A stretch of DNA of 42,500 nt from Alphaproteobacteria bacterium (GCA_016870095.1 VGCI01000005.1:1-42500); one strand, 5' to 3'. Shown: positions 30,371 through 38,938, counted from the first letter of the stretch. Notes: generated by a model not told the origin, from the sequence alone. A program made the numbers and translations.

Positions 30371-31390
30371 GTGCTTCAAAAAAATTGGCAGTCATTAATT
30401 AAGCCCTTCAAGCTGAATGTGCAGTTTGTCGATCCAGATTTGCGTGAGGCAGAAGTTGTAGCAGAACCGTTAGAGAGAGGGTTCGGGATGACTTTGGGTA
30501 ATTCCATACGTCGTATCCTTCTTTCCTCTATTCAGGGGGCAGCTATTACTGCTGTAAAAATAGACGAAGTTCTTCATGAATTTTCAACTATCCCTGGAGT
30601 ATTGGAAGATGTAACGGATATTGTTTTGAATCTCAAAACTGTTGGTGTTCGTCTACATTCTGAGACATCAAGAAAAATTCGTTTAAATGTGGCTCGTAGT
30701 GGTCCCGTTAAAGCTTCAGACATCATTTGTCCTTCAGAAGTAGAGATTCTAGATCCAGATGTTGTGATTTGTACACTTGATGAAGGTGGAAAACTCAATA
30801 TGGAAATGACGGTTGAAACTGGCAAGGGTTATGTACCGGCAGGACAACACATTCAAGAAGATAAGCCAATTGGCGTTATTCCTATTGATGCAATTTTTAG
30901 TCCCGTTAAGCGCGTTAGCTTCCGCGTTGAGCCAACGCGTGTTGGTCAACGTACAGATTATGATAAACTAACGATGCGTATTTTAACGGATGGATCTATT
31001 AAGCCCGATGATGCCGTTGCATTAGCAGCACGCATTCTTCAAGATCAACTTCAACAGTTTATCAATTTTGAAGAACCAAAATATGCCGAGCGTCAATCTG
31101 AAGCCTCAGATTTACCCTTCAACCGCAATTTGCTTCGTAAAGTTGAAGAACTCGAGCTTTCAGTTCGTTCTGCAAATTGTTTGAAGAACGAAAATATTCT
31201 GTACATTGGTGATTTAGTCCAAAAAACAGAAAATGAAATGTTAAAGACACCCAACTTTGGACGGAAGTCTTTGAATGAAATTAAGGAAGTTCTTGATGGT
31301 ATGGGCCTAACTCTTGGAATGCTTATTCCAAATTGGCCGCCAGAAAATATTGAAGAACTCGCTAAGAAGTTGGAAGATCCTTATACTTAA
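30371..31390 (+). CDS. rpoA: RNA polymerase alpha subunit
   Basis: Alpha subunit: the N-terminal domain dimerises and nucleates polymerase assembly, and the C-terminal domain binds UP elements and activators. The 339 residues show [20 protein letters not shown] near residues 36-55, [10 protein letters not shown], and the C-terminal domain (about residues 262-325) with [20 protein letters not shown] and [14 protein letters not shown]. The start is GTG at 30371 with GGGGAAG upstream. rplQ follows after 49 bases. Confidence 0.98.
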   Translation: MLQKNWQSLIKPFKLNVQFVDPDLREAEVVAEPLERGFGMTLGNSIRRILLSSIQGAAITAVKIDEVLHEFSTIPGVLEDVTDIVLNLKTVGVRLHSETSRKIRLNVARSGPVKASDIICPSEVEILDPDVVICTLDEGGKLNMEMTVETGKGYVPAGQHIQEDKPIGVIPIDAIFSPVKRVSFRVEPTRVGQRTDYDKLTMRILTDGSIKPDDAVALAARILQDQLQQFINFEEPKYAERQSEASDLPFNRNLLRKVEELELSVRSANCLKNENILYIGDLVQKTENEMLKTPNFGRKSLNEIKEVLDGMGLTLGMLIPNWPPENIEELAKKLEDPYT

Positions 31391-31439
31391 GAATTGTGGT
31401 ACACCAGATAAAATATGTACCCTATTGGAGATTTAGAAA

Positions 31440-31871
31440 ATGAGACATGGAATCAGTGGTAGAAAACTTAATCGCACAAGCGCTCACAGAAAAGCCTTGT
31501 TTGCTAATTTAGCTCAAGCTCTTGTCGAGCATGAGCAGATCACGACCACATTGCCAAAAGCAAAAGATCTTCGTCCTATTGTTGAGAAATTGATTACTTT
31601 AGGTAAGAAGAAGTCCTTAGCCGCTAGGCGTCAGGCTATTTCACAAATCCGTAGTGAAGAACTAGCAGCGAAACTTATGGGGCCTCTTGCTGATCGCTAT
31701 AAAAAACGCAATGGTGGATATATTCGTATTATTAAAGCCGGTTTTCGTTATGGTGATAATGCTCCCTTGGCGATCATTGAGTTGGTTGATCGTGACGAAG
31801 GCGCAAAAGGCGCAAAAGATATGGCCCGACTTTCGGGGCAAGAAAATATAGCCGAAGCCCCTGCAAAATAA
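31440..31871 (+). CDS. rplQ: 50S ribosomal protein L17
   Basis: L17 lies near the tunnel exit. The 143-residue product begins [20 protein letters not shown], contains [20 protein letters not shown], and has the C-terminal Ala/Lys/Glu tail often seen in alphaproteobacteria ([11 protein letters not shown]). It ends the ribosomal block and is followed 26 bases later by a strong terminator. Confidence 0.98.
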   Translation: MRHGISGRKLNRTSAHRKALFANLAQALVEHEQITTTLPKAKDLRPIVEKLITLGKKKSLAARRQAISQIRSEELAAKLMGPLADRYKKRNGGYIRIIKAGFRYGDNAPLAIIELVDRDEGAKGAKDMARLSGQENIAEAPAK

Positions 31872-31897
31872 CAGTTTCTGAAGTGTAACTTCTAAGA

Positions 31898-31928
31898 AAC
31901 GGCCCTATAATTAAGGGCCGTTTTTTTT
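31898..31928 (+). terminator. Strong intrinsic terminator after rplQ
   Basis: AACGGCCCT (31898-31906) pairs with AGGGCCGTT (31914-31922) around a 7-base loop, and eight T residues run from 31921 to 31928. This is a classic Rho-independent terminator and marks the end of the str-S10-spc-alpha block. Confidence 0.93.
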
Positions 31929-31998
31929 ATTGAAAATTGGAATCTAAAGTGTATTTTATATATTCATATACAATTCAATTGCTCATGAAAGCCTATCC

Positions 31999-32832
31999 AT
32001 GACTCAATTTATTTACCAAGTTTGTATACTCATTTTGTTGAATACCCTCGGAATTTATGCGAGTGAGTCCAGTCTTTTGATAAAAGAATATCCATCGGGA
32101 AATATTGTTGTTGAGGAGGGATCTGTCGATGAGCAGGTATCTCCCTGTTCAACGTTTAAAATTGTTTTAAGTTTAATTGGTTATGATCAACAAATCCTTA
32201 TTAGTCAAACCAATCCAGTGTGGAAATTTCGTGAGGAATATTTATCATGGAATACTTTGCGTCTGCCAAATTGGGGGGTTGATCAAACACCGACAACCTG
32301 GATGAGACATTCGTGTGTCTGGTTCTCGCAAGTTCTCACGAAGCGCTTAGGTAGTGAAACATTCCAGCGCTACGTTCAGTTGCTTGGTTATGGCAATGAG
32401 GATTTGGAGGGCGATAAGGGGAAAAACAATGGTCTAACGCATGCGTGGCTATCAAGTAGCTTAAAAATATCTCCTAGAGAGCAGGTGAATTTTCTTCAAA
32501 AATTTATGGATCACAAGTTACCATTTTCTGATATAGCCTATAAGTTTACTCGAGACTTATTGTTTATTGAAGACTTACCCGGAGGTTATAAGCTCTATGC
32601 AAAGACAGGCTCAGGCTCCCACCGAATGGATAAAGGAGCGACTGTGAGTGTTTCCCGACCTATTGGATGGTTTGTTGGCTGGGTTGAGCCGCCAAAAGAT
32701 AAGCCTGGGCAAATTTTGACTTTTGCGAGTTTAGTAAAAGGACAGGATGGTGATGCTATCCCTGCACGTATTATGGCGAAGAATAATGCCACTGAGCGCC
32801 TCAAATCTCTTTTATTGAACAGTGCTCCCTAG
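31999..32832 (+). CDS. Class D (OXA-type) beta-lactamase, secreted
   Basis: Serine beta-lactamase that opens the beta-lactam ring in the periplasm; family membership is supported by motifs. A signal peptide covers about residues 1-21 (IYQVCILILLNTLGIYA). The motifs are in order: STFK at 51-54 (active Ser51; Lys54 is the residue that is carboxylated in the family), SCV at 105-107, YGN at 131-133, W150 before LSSSLKIS, KTG at 202-204, and GWFVGWVE. At 277 residues it has normal enzyme length, and no membrane segment suggests a BlaR-type sensor. It is a single gene after the rplQ terminator with no integron or IS. A loose promoter match is TTGAAA (31930) with TATTTT 16 bases on. Substrate range cannot be read from the sequence. 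Confidence 0.9.
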   Translation: MTQFIYQVCILILLNTLGIYASESSLLIKEYPSGNIVVEEGSVDEQVSPCSTFKIVLSLIGYDQQILISQTNPVWKFREEYLSWNTLRLPNWGVDQTPTTWMRHSCVWFSQVLTKRLGSETFQRYVQLLGYGNEDLEGDKGKNNGLTHAWLSSSLKISPREQVNFLQKFMDHKLPFSDIAYKFTRDLLFIEDLPGGYKLYAKTGSGSHRMDKGATVSVSRPIGWFVGWVEPPKDKPGQILTFASLVKGQDGDAIPARIMAKNNATERLKSLLLNSAP

Positions 32833-32845
32833 AGCGTTCATTTAT

Positions 32846-33472
32846 TTAATCTGGTATCATATAGAAGTCAGGATTAAATTTCTTTAATGCTTCGGTTAAT
32901 TTAGCCAAGGTTGAGTCTTTTTGAGAGCCAAATTGCACCTTAGTTGCTAATTTAGCAACCAAACTTTCCTCTTTTAAAGCTTCAGCTCCAAAAACAAGTT
33001 CTTTTCCATTAAGCGAGGATACCAAGCTATCAGTGAAATCAAAATTTCTGACAGCTTCACTTAAGGATATATCTTTTAGGGCTTCACGCGTGTCAAACAC
33101 AGAGACTTTTTCAACGAGGGAAAAAACAAGTTTCTTCGACAAAGCATCTATTAAGAGAGCATCTTGCGTATCGCTCATAACTGGAGAAGACTCCGGAGTG
33201 ATAAGTAGGGTTGTCAATTGTTCTGGTGTAAGAGATCGAAGTAAGGTATCAGCTTTTGTAACGTTGGGAGTGACATTATCTAAGTCTTTTAGAGAAAGTT
33301 TTGAGCCATTATTTTCTGCCATAACGACTTGCATTTTTGTGGTTACATCAACTTTTTCAATGTCATTTTCTTTAGCAACGCTGGGTGAAGAATAGGCAGC
33401 CCATGCAATATTTTGTGTACTACTGATACTCAAAATGAGACAACTAAGAATGAATGTAGATTTTATAGACAT
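32846..33472 (-). CDS. Unknown secreted helical protein
   Basis: I do not recognise this 208-residue protein. It begins with a probable signal peptide (MSIKSTFILSCLILSISSTQ, with a likely cut after AWA near residue 25). The rest is predicted by eye to be mostly helical, rich in Leu, Ser, Lys and Asp, with no Cys and no recognised motif. It ends in an Asn-Pro-Asp-Phe-Tyr segment. GGAGGG lies just upstream of the ATG, a strong ribosome binding site. It is convergent with the beta-lactamase gene, with a 13-base gap. A periplasmic or exported location is inferred. Confidence 0.75.
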   Translation of the reverse strand: MSIKSTFILSCLILSISSTQNIAWAAYSSPSVAKENDIEKVDVTTKMQVVMAENNGSKLSLKDLDNVTPNVTKADTLLRSLTPEQLTTLLITPESSPVMSDTQDALLIDALSKKLVFSLVEKVSVFDTREALKDISLSEAVRNFDFTDSLVSSLNGKELVFGAEALKEESLVAKLATKVQFGSQKDSTLAKLTEALKKFNPDFYMIPD

Positions 33473-33552
33473 TATACCCTCCTCAAACCTAGGTTATGAT
33501 GAATTGACTGTCTAATTAATCAAATTAGGGTGAAAAGGATAAAAATCAAGTC

Positions 33553-34521
33553 CTAACTATTGCCATTCCTTTGTTTATGCAGCCCGGCTCGATCTTTATA
33601 TTGGTTTATAAATATTGGTAAGAGTTTAAGGACTTCAGTCGTTTGGAGCATTTCTTTTTGTGGGCTGTATAGGTGGTGATAAAAAACGCCACGGGGTCCA
33701 ACAGCTTTGGGATCGTTTTTTCCAAAAAAGAGAGCTAAAACGGGACATAAACATGTTGAAGCGATATGCATGGGGCCCGTGTCGTTACCAATAGCAAAAG
33801 CTGCATGAGTTGCAACGGTAATAATGTCTAATAATTTGGTCTTGCCCGTTAGGTCTATGGCTTCGGGACATAATTCGGTCATGATATGATTATCTTCATC
33901 GGGGCCACCAACAATAACGGGTGTTAAACCAGCTTTAACAATAGCCATAGCAACTTCAGCATATCTTTCTAACGGCCAACATTTTGTATGGCGGTGTGCC
34001 GGAGAAGCTCCTGGTGCAAACAATACATAGGGGAACTTGACGGGAAAATCGGCAATATTACCTGAAAGACGTGTCAAATCTAAAGGAGGGAGATTAAAAA
34101 TTCCACCGGCTTCCAAAAGGCCACGGAGGCGGTCTTGATGGTAGGTTGGTGTGGTGGGAAGGGAATAGCGATGGGAGGCACCCCAAGCTGTTCCTACCCA
34201 TTCGGGGCGATGGATCATCCCAATTAGGTAAGAATAGAAATTAGTCCGATCGACCATTTGAAGATCATAAACCCGGTCAAAAGATCCAGACCGGAGTTTT
34301 TTTCGCATAGCCCATAAATTTTTAAGGTTAGTGATTTTTTTTCGTTCATCAAACCAAATGTCATCAAAGAAACCTAACTGTTTCGCAAAATTTTCATAGG
34401 GCTGTGTGGTGAGCAAAGTTAAATGATCTTGTGGGTGATGGTTGCGTATGGCCTCAAATCCTGACGTAGCTGCAAAAATATCTCCCAGAGCTCCCAACTT
34501 AATAATAAGGATGTGTTTCAT
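33553..34521 (-). CDS. GT9-family glycosyltransferase (heptosyltransferase-like)
   Basis: Likely transfers a sugar, often heptose from ADP-heptose, to LPS core or a similar envelope glycan on the cytoplasmic face of the inner membrane. The 322 residues open HILIIKLGALGDIFAAT, where Asp14 matches the GT9 catalytic base. They also carry FAPGASPAHRHTKCWPLERY near 168-187 and the donor-site motif GNDTGPMHIAS at 245-255. The start ATG overlaps the stop codon of the upstream GT4 gene by four bases, so the two are co-translated. The exact acceptor and donor cannot be told from sequence, so no gene symbol is given. Confidence 0.88.
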   Translation of the reverse strand: MKHILIIKLGALGDIFAATSGFEAIRNHHPQDHLTLLTTQPYENFAKQLGFFDDIWFDERKKITNLKNLWAMRKKLRSGSFDRVYDLQMVDRTNFYSYLIGMIHRPEWVGTAWGASHRYSLPTTPTYHQDRLRGLLEAGGIFNLPPLDLTRLSGNIADFPVKFPYVLFAPGASPAHRHTKCWPLERYAEVAMAIVKAGLTPVIVGGPDEDNHIMTELCPEAIDLTGKTKLLDIITVATHAAFAIGNDTGPMHIASTCLCPVLALFFGKNDPKAVGPRGVFYHHLYSPQKEMLQTTEVLKLLPIFINQYKDRAGLHKQRNGNS

Positions 34522-35636
34522 TCGACAAGTTCCTTATACAAATTAATGGTTTCAGTACACATACGGGAAAGAGAAAAGTGATCAGAAATATATTGACGCG
34601 CGTTTTCCCCCATGATTTGGCAATCTTGGGGGGACATTTTCATGACTTGAATCATGGCATCGGCTAAGGCTCTTGAATTGCCAGGTTGAACAAGGAACCC
34701 TGTCTTTTGAGGGATGCAGATTTCCGGGGTGGCTCCTTGGTTTGTGGCAATAATAATCCGTTCCATGGCCCCAGCTTCAGCTGTAATACGCCCAAATGCT
34801 TCTTCCACAAGAGATGGCGATACAATAAAGTCGGCAGCGGCATAAGCAATTTTTGGTTTTGATATGTAAGGGATAAGGCGAATGGGTAGGCCTTCAGATT
34901 GGTGTCTAATTTCGGCAGGGTAGGAGGAATTTTCTTGGTTTTCTCCAAGGATAACACCAACAATATTAGGATTACTAAGGCGTCGAATGGCATCGATAAA
35001 AATGCTTTGGCCTTTCAGACGTGATACACGTCCCGGAACTAAGAAAACTGTTGCTGTAGGGGGGATGCGCCATTCCTTTTTCAAATGCTCAACCTCGGAA
35101 GACGTAATGGTATGCGGATTAAATTCATCAAGATCAATGCCCTCACGGATCAAACTTACTTTTGAAAGAGCTTGTGGGTGATGATGTTCAATAGTTTTGT
35201 AAATAAAATCCGAAATTGCGATGATACGATCACCGCGCGCCATGACAGAATTATAAAATGTTTTCAATTTGTTTGTTGAGTGATATGCACCATGATACGT
35301 CGTAACTAGGGGTGTTTTCGTAAGTCGGGCGGCGAGAAGGGCGCTCCAAGCTGGGGCTCGCGAACGAGCATGAATCACATCTATATTATACTCTCGAATT
35401 ATTTTGGCTAAGTTATAGCCATTTCGAATGATTTGAATAGGATTTTTAGTTGTAAGGGGCAGGGGGAAGTGAGTTGCCCCCAGATTTTCTAATACAGGCA
35501 GAAGGTCCCCTCTTTTCGCAGCAACATAAGTGGTAGGGTAAATTTTTCGTAAAGCTGCAGCCATATCGAGGGTTACCCGCTCCACGCCGCCCATTTTTAT
35601 TTCGGGTATGACCTGTAATATTCTTAAGTTCGACAT
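34518..35636 (-). CDS. GT4-family glycosyltransferase (GT-B fold)
   Basis: Retaining glycosyltransferase of group 1. The 372-residue protein has KMGGVERVTLDMA near residues 14-26 (acceptor-side glycine loop), VPGRVSRLKGQSIFIDAI near 200-217, and the nucleotide-sugar motif E-x7-E (EAFGRITAE, Glu279 and Glu287). It pairs with the GT9 gene in one leftward unit, suggesting a common surface polysaccharide or LPS-core product. AAGGA lies before the ATG. A weak promoter candidate lies at 35660-35689. Confidence 0.9.
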   Translation of the reverse strand: MSNLRILQVIPEIKMGGVERVTLDMAAALRKIYPTTYVAAKRGDLLPVLENLGATHFPLPLTTKNPIQIIRNGYNLAKIIREYNIDVIHARSRAPAWSALLAARLTKTPLVTTYHGAYHSTNKLKTFYNSVMARGDRIIAISDFIYKTIEHHHPQALSKVSLIREGIDLDEFNPHTITSSEVEHLKKEWRIPPTATVFLVPGRVSRLKGQSIFIDAIRRLSNPNIVGVILGENQENSSYPAEIRHQSEGLPIRLIPYISKPKIAYAAADFIVSPSLVEEAFGRITAEAGAMERIIIATNQGATPEICIPQKTGFLVQPGNSRALADAMIQVMKMSPQDCQIMGENARQYISDHFSLSRMCTETINLYKELVE

Positions 35637-35659
35637 ACTTTAATCCTTATTCTGCAGGC

Positions 35660-35689
35660 AGTATAAAAGAGATCCATTTATAAAGTCTA
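35660..35689 (-). promoter_or_regulatory. Weak promoter candidate for the glycosyltransferase pair
   Basis: Read on the minus strand, TAGACT (35684-35689) and TATACT (35660-35665) are 18 bases apart, 24 bases before the GT4 start. The 216-base gap to the next gene (35637-35852) is very AT-rich; apart from this and a 12-base palindrome ATTATTAATAAT at 35816-35827, I see nothing in it. Confidence 0.3.
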
Positions 35690-35852
35690 GTTTTGTTCTT
35701 GATTCGCAGGCCATAATTTTTAATTGATTTTTAGTATAATTTCATTATTAATTATGTGTACATTATATACTTAAATATAAATCTCATTTTAATAATATAT
35801 TAATAGTAATGCCTTATTATTAATAATGTAACTTATAAATAGGAGCATTAAA

Positions 35853-36053
35853 ATGAAAAATTTATTAGCATTATTTACTTTGGTTGCTGGCATTTTGATA
35901 AGTGCAAATTCAGCTGAAGCATCCGTTAAGACTACTAATGTATTTAAAAGCATGGAAATTACTCAAAATAACCCTTGGGATCCTCGAGATAAACAACCTG
36001 TTAATGAAAATTCTCAAGATGAAGTTATCAATACTGAAATTGGAAGTGAATAA
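35853..36053 (+). CDS. Small secreted peptide of unknown function
   Basis: A 66-residue product with a clear signal peptide (MKNLLALFTLVAGILISANS, then AEA near residue 23). The mature part of about 43 residues is hydrophilic, contains NNPWDPRDKQPVNENSQDEV, has no Cys and is acidic at the end. AGGAG lies 9 bases before the ATG, and two hairpins, the second a strong terminator, follow, so it looks like an independently transcribed gene. I do not recognise a family. Confidence 0.7.
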   Translation: MKNLLALFTLVAGILISANSAEASVKTTNVFKSMEITQNNPWDPRDKQPVNENSQDEVINTEIGSE

Positions 36054-36083
36054 GAGATTCGCTCTTATAAATTTTAGGAGTCT

Positions 36084-36102
36084 ATTCACCATTTAGGTGA
36101 AT
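36084..36102 (+). repeat. Hairpin after the small secreted peptide
   Basis: ATTCACC (36084-36090) pairs with GGTGAAT (36096-36102) around an ATTTA loop. It has no T run and precedes the true terminator by a few bases, so it may stabilise the transcript 3' end. Confidence 0.5.
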
Positions 36103-36108
36103 GTAATA

Positions 36109-36150
36109 AGGTTGATCGATGAATTTTATCGATCAACCTTTATTATTTTT
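36109..36150 (+). terminator. Intrinsic terminator of the small secreted peptide gene
   Basis: AGGTTGATCGAT (36109-36120) pairs with ATCGATCAACCT (36128-36139) around a GAATTTT loop, giving a 12-bp perfect stem, followed by a T-rich tract (TTATTATTTTT, to 36150). It separates the peptide gene from mltG. Confidence 0.85.
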
Positions 36151-36223
36151 AATGCAATCCTCTTTCTCATTGTATCCATTCTTTCCAGTAGAATTCAAAT
36201 AAGAAAACCCCTACAATTTTATT

Positions 36224-37198
36224 ATGAGAAGCAAAATTGTAACATTTTTCTTGACGTTAAGCCTTGCCTCATTAGGGTGCGTGATCATTTTATGGGCTCC
36301 AGGGGGAGCATTAGCTCCCGGTCCAAACAATCAAGACGTAACAATTCTTATCGAAAAAGGCAGCGGTTTAACAGCGACAGCAGATGCTCTTGTTTCACAA
36401 GGCGTGGTTAAATATCCGTGGGGATTTGTGGCTGCTGTCATTTTTGCGGATAAGAAGGGGGCTCTTAAGGCAGGCGAGTATCTCATCCCGGCTCAAGCGC
36501 GGCCTATCGATATTGCGCACATACTGGCCAGTGGCAAAGTGATTGTTCATCAAGTTACCATTCCTGAAGGCTTAACGGTTACGCAGATCATTAAGATTGT
36601 AAAGGATGTTGACAATTTAAGTGGAGAGATTATTCGAATTCCGGAAGAGGGGGCCTTGCTCCCAGAGACGTATAGCTACGTTCGCGGAGAGTCTCGTGAG
36701 AAAGTATTATCTCATATGCGTCGGGCAATGACTCAAGCCTTGAAGGAAGTCTGGGGCAGTCGCTCTGCTGATTTTCCTCTGAAATCACCAGAAGACCTCC
36801 TTGTATTAGCATCAATTATAGAAAAAGAAACAGGTGTTGCAGCCGAACGTCCACGCGTTGCAGCGGTGTTTTTAAATCGATTAAAAAAAGGAATGAAACT
36901 TCAATCAGATCCGACGGTTATCTATGGCTTAACAAGAGGGGAAAAACCCTTAGGTCGTCTTTTGACCTTGAATGATTTAAAACATGTATCCGATTATAAT
37001 ACCTATGTTATCCCGGCCTTGCCTCCTAAGCCCATAGCATGTCCGGGTCTTAAATCTTTGCAGTCCGTCGTCAGTCCCGCCAAAACACCCGATGTATATT
37101 TTGTAGCGGATGGTACGGGCGGCCATGCTTTTTCTGCAACCTATGACCAACATCTGCAAAATGTTAAAGAATGGCGCAAAGTCCAAAAGACTGACTAA
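36224..37198 (+). CDS. mltG: Endolytic murein transglycosylase MltG
   Basis: MltG cleaves nascent glycan strands at the inner membrane and ends peptidoglycan polymerisation. The 324-residue protein has an N-terminal membrane anchor (about residues 5-24), the LysM-like part DVTILIEKGSGLTATADALV and the catalytic YceG domain with LLPETYSYVRGE (145-156) and LASIIEKETG (195-204), in which a conserved Glu (200 or 202) is catalytic. SDPTVIYGL and the end YFVADGTGGHAFSATYDQHL are diagnostic. No strong ribosome binding site is visible before ATG 36224. In many genomes it neighbours fabF or pabC, but not here. Confidence 0.93.
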   Translation: MRSKIVTFFLTLSLASLGCVIILWAPGGALAPGPNNQDVTILIEKGSGLTATADALVSQGVVKYPWGFVAAVIFADKKGALKAGEYLIPAQARPIDIAHILASGKVIVHQVTIPEGLTVTQIIKIVKDVDNLSGEIIRIPEEGALLPETYSYVRGESREKVLSHMRRAMTQALKEVWGSRSADFPLKSPEDLLVLASIIEKETGVAAERPRVAAVFLNRLKKGMKLQSDPTVIYGLTRGEKPLGRLLTLNDLKHVSDYNTYVIPALPPKPIACPGLKSLQSVVSPAKTPDVYFVADGTGGHAFSATYDQHLQNVKEWRKVQKTD

Positions 37199-37278
37199 AA
37201 AGTTGTTCTTCTTAATTTTCCTTTAATAAATTTCTTTTACAATAGAATGATAATTTATTGATAAGGGAGTTGATTGTT

Positions 37279-37983
37279 ATGAGCTATGAAAAGCAAGTAA
37301 AAGCAATTATAAGGTTTGCTCTTACCACCTTTAGTCTACTTTTTGTATTGGGAGCTTCCCATGCAAATGATAAATTTAGAAAAGCATTATTAGATCCGAC
37401 TGCCAACTTCGGTAAAAATCGTCCCTTAGATAACCTATTACGTGCAGCATCCGCAAAACCTGATAGTGCGGCTAAAGGTTTATTGCCAGAAGGGGATCAA
37501 GCCACAATTGGGCAAAAAATTCATGCACTTCGAAATATTATCAATTCAAATGCTCCTGCGGATCAAGCCGATAAAGCGCAAATAAAAGAAATTTTAGGCT
37601 TGAATATACCTGGCATTGGGCCAAGTGATCTCCATTTTTTTACAATGATTGCGGCTTCCTCTGGTTTATTGGAAACGCTTATAGAGGGAGAAAATACTTT
37701 AGAAAAAGGTATGGGAGCCGTTGCGGCCCACATAGCGAAAAGATCTGTCGATCCTCAAGATGCTGCCCATGGTAAACCCGCTCTGGTTCCTTTCCAACAA
37801 CTTGATGTTCTAACGGCTCTGATCAATAAATACGAGTTAGTCGTCAAAACAGGTAGGGTAGCTCTTTCTCACAATGATAAAATCTCCCTTGATGAGTTAA
37901 AATATGCCCTTGGGGTTTATGGTTATGGGGATCGTGAAAGTGTACGCTTGCTGAAAGCGTACCTTGAGGCTGCCCGGCGCTAG
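37279..37983 (+). CDS. Unknown secreted helical-repeat protein, paralog 1
   Basis: A 234-residue protein from ATG 37279; AAGGGAG lies 9 bases before it, which makes it a better start than the TTG at 37258. A signal peptide covers about residues 1-29 (RFALTTFSLLFVLGASHA). The mature part has two similar helical segments: residues 79-108 (KIHALRNIINSNAPAD, then IKEILGL) and about 177-212 (VLTALINKY, then LDELKYALGV). The first closely resembles residues 119-146 of the next gene's product. I do not recognise a family; a periplasmic or exported structural or binding role is possible but unproven. Confidence 0.75.
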   Translation: MSYEKQVKAIIRFALTTFSLLFVLGASHANDKFRKALLDPTANFGKNRPLDNLLRAASAKPDSAAKGLLPEGDQATIGQKIHALRNIINSNAPADQADKAQIKEILGLNIPGIGPSDLHFFTMIAASSGLLETLIEGENTLEKGMGAVAAHIAKRSVDPQDAAHGKPALVPFQQLDVLTALINKYELVVKTGRVALSHNDKISLDELKYALGVYGYGDRESVRLLKAYLEAARR

Positions 37984-38205
37984 AATCCTGAGATTCATTT
38001 AGAAAAGTACCACTGAGGTGCAGACTGTTTGTTGCAAAGAAAATAATGTTTGTGAAACGAAGTCAGTCAACCACTAGAGCCTATTCCAGGCTCTAAAAAA
38101 TTTCATGTTTTAAATAAATTAGTCATTTTTCTTATTCATATTTTTTTAATAATTATTGGATAATATGAAAGAGGATCATTCATTAATTATAAGGAGATTA
38201 TTGTC

Positions 38206-38874
38206 ATGAGCGTTACGAAAAATTCAAAATTAGGTAGAGTATTATTGGCGACAACAGTTATGGCTGCCCTGTTTGGTTTACCTGAAGCTGGTCATGGTCT
38301 AGATAGATTAGCAAAACAACAAGCTGCTCAAAAGCAAGAGCATGCAGCTTTGCAAGCTCGAACGCTTGACGGGGTTCAAGATCCGGTGAAATTTTTAAAT
38401 ACAGTAAATGATCCGATTGCAGCTCTCAGAGTACCAGCAGCTAACGGAAATCTATCTGACATCTTTAATAAAGCTATTGCGGTTGCGGGTAGTACAGCAG
38501 CAGTGCAATTAGCTGCTGTTAGATTGCCTGCTGCTGCAGCAATTACGCCTGCGATGAAAGCTAAAGTCTTTGAAGCAATACGCACTTCTGCAAATCCAGC
38601 TGATAGTGAAATTAAGAATTCAATTAAAACAGCTTTAGGACTTGATCATAGCGCTGCTTCAGATCCGTACTTAGAAATGTTTACCGACGAAGCTGTTGAG
38701 GCAACAATTATGAGAGACCTATTAAGGGATTTGGGAGGACGCACAAAAATAGCAAAAATAGAAAGTCTGTTGGCGAGACTAAATGCCGGTACTCATAAAG
38801 CCAACGATGGAACTCCCGTAGCAGCGGGTGTCGCTAATAATATAAGTCGGGCATTAAATCGCCTTGGATTATAA
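38206..38874 (+). CDS. Unknown secreted helical-repeat protein, paralog 2
   Basis: A 222-residue protein with a probable signal peptide (residues 1-30, LGRVLLATTVMAALFGLPEA). The mature part is Ala-rich and helical. KVFEAIRTSANPAD and IKTALGL (residues 120-146) match the segment in the upstream gene's product, and the last 40 residues (KIESLLARLNAG, then ISRALNRLGL) look like a further copy of the same module. AAGGAG lies 9 bases before the ATG. The 222-base gap before it holds only AT-rich sequence and one hairpin (38075-38095). Not recognised. Confidence 0.75.
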   Translation: MSVTKNSKLGRVLLATTVMAALFGLPEAGHGLDRLAKQQAAQKQEHAALQARTLDGVQDPVKFLNTVNDPIAALRVPAANGNLSDIFNKAIAVAGSTAAVQLAAVRLPAAAAITPAMKAKVFEAIRTSANPADSEIKNSIKTALGLDHSAASDPYLEMFTDEAVEATIMRDLLRDLGGRTKIAKIESLLARLNAGTHKANDGTPVAAGVANNISRALNRLGL

Positions 38875-38907
38875 AAACATTTAACGGTAAATATTTGGTT
38901 TAGTGAG

Positions 38908-38934
38908 AGGGGGAATCTGACGATTCCCCCTTTT
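38908..38934 (+). terminator. Intrinsic terminator after paralog 2
   Basis: AGGGGGAATC (38908-38917) pairs with GATTCCCCCT (38922-38931) around a TGAC loop, followed by TTTTCTT. It lies 33 bases after the paralog 2 stop codon and just before the end of the convergent beta-barrel gene. Confidence 0.88.
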
Positions 38935-38938
38935 CTTG

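Noticed and set aside
32846-33472. Lipoprotein signal (ILSC at residues 8-11) in the unknown secreted protein
   Set aside because: The Cys is too near the N-terminus for a lipobox, and the hydrophobic stretch continues beyond it.
36097-36411. 104-residue frame overlapping the start of mltG
   Set aside because: It begins next to the terminator of the peptide gene and runs through the mltG N-terminus in another frame; no sign of a real product.
37258-37278. TTG start for secreted paralog 1
   Set aside because: The AAGGGAG site lies downstream of this TTG and serves ATG 37279, which also gives a better signal peptide.
38075-38095. Hairpin TAGAGCCT/AGGCTCTA as a terminator
   Set aside because: It is followed by six A residues, and for the opposite strand the T run lies on the wrong side. 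It is only an inverted repeat.
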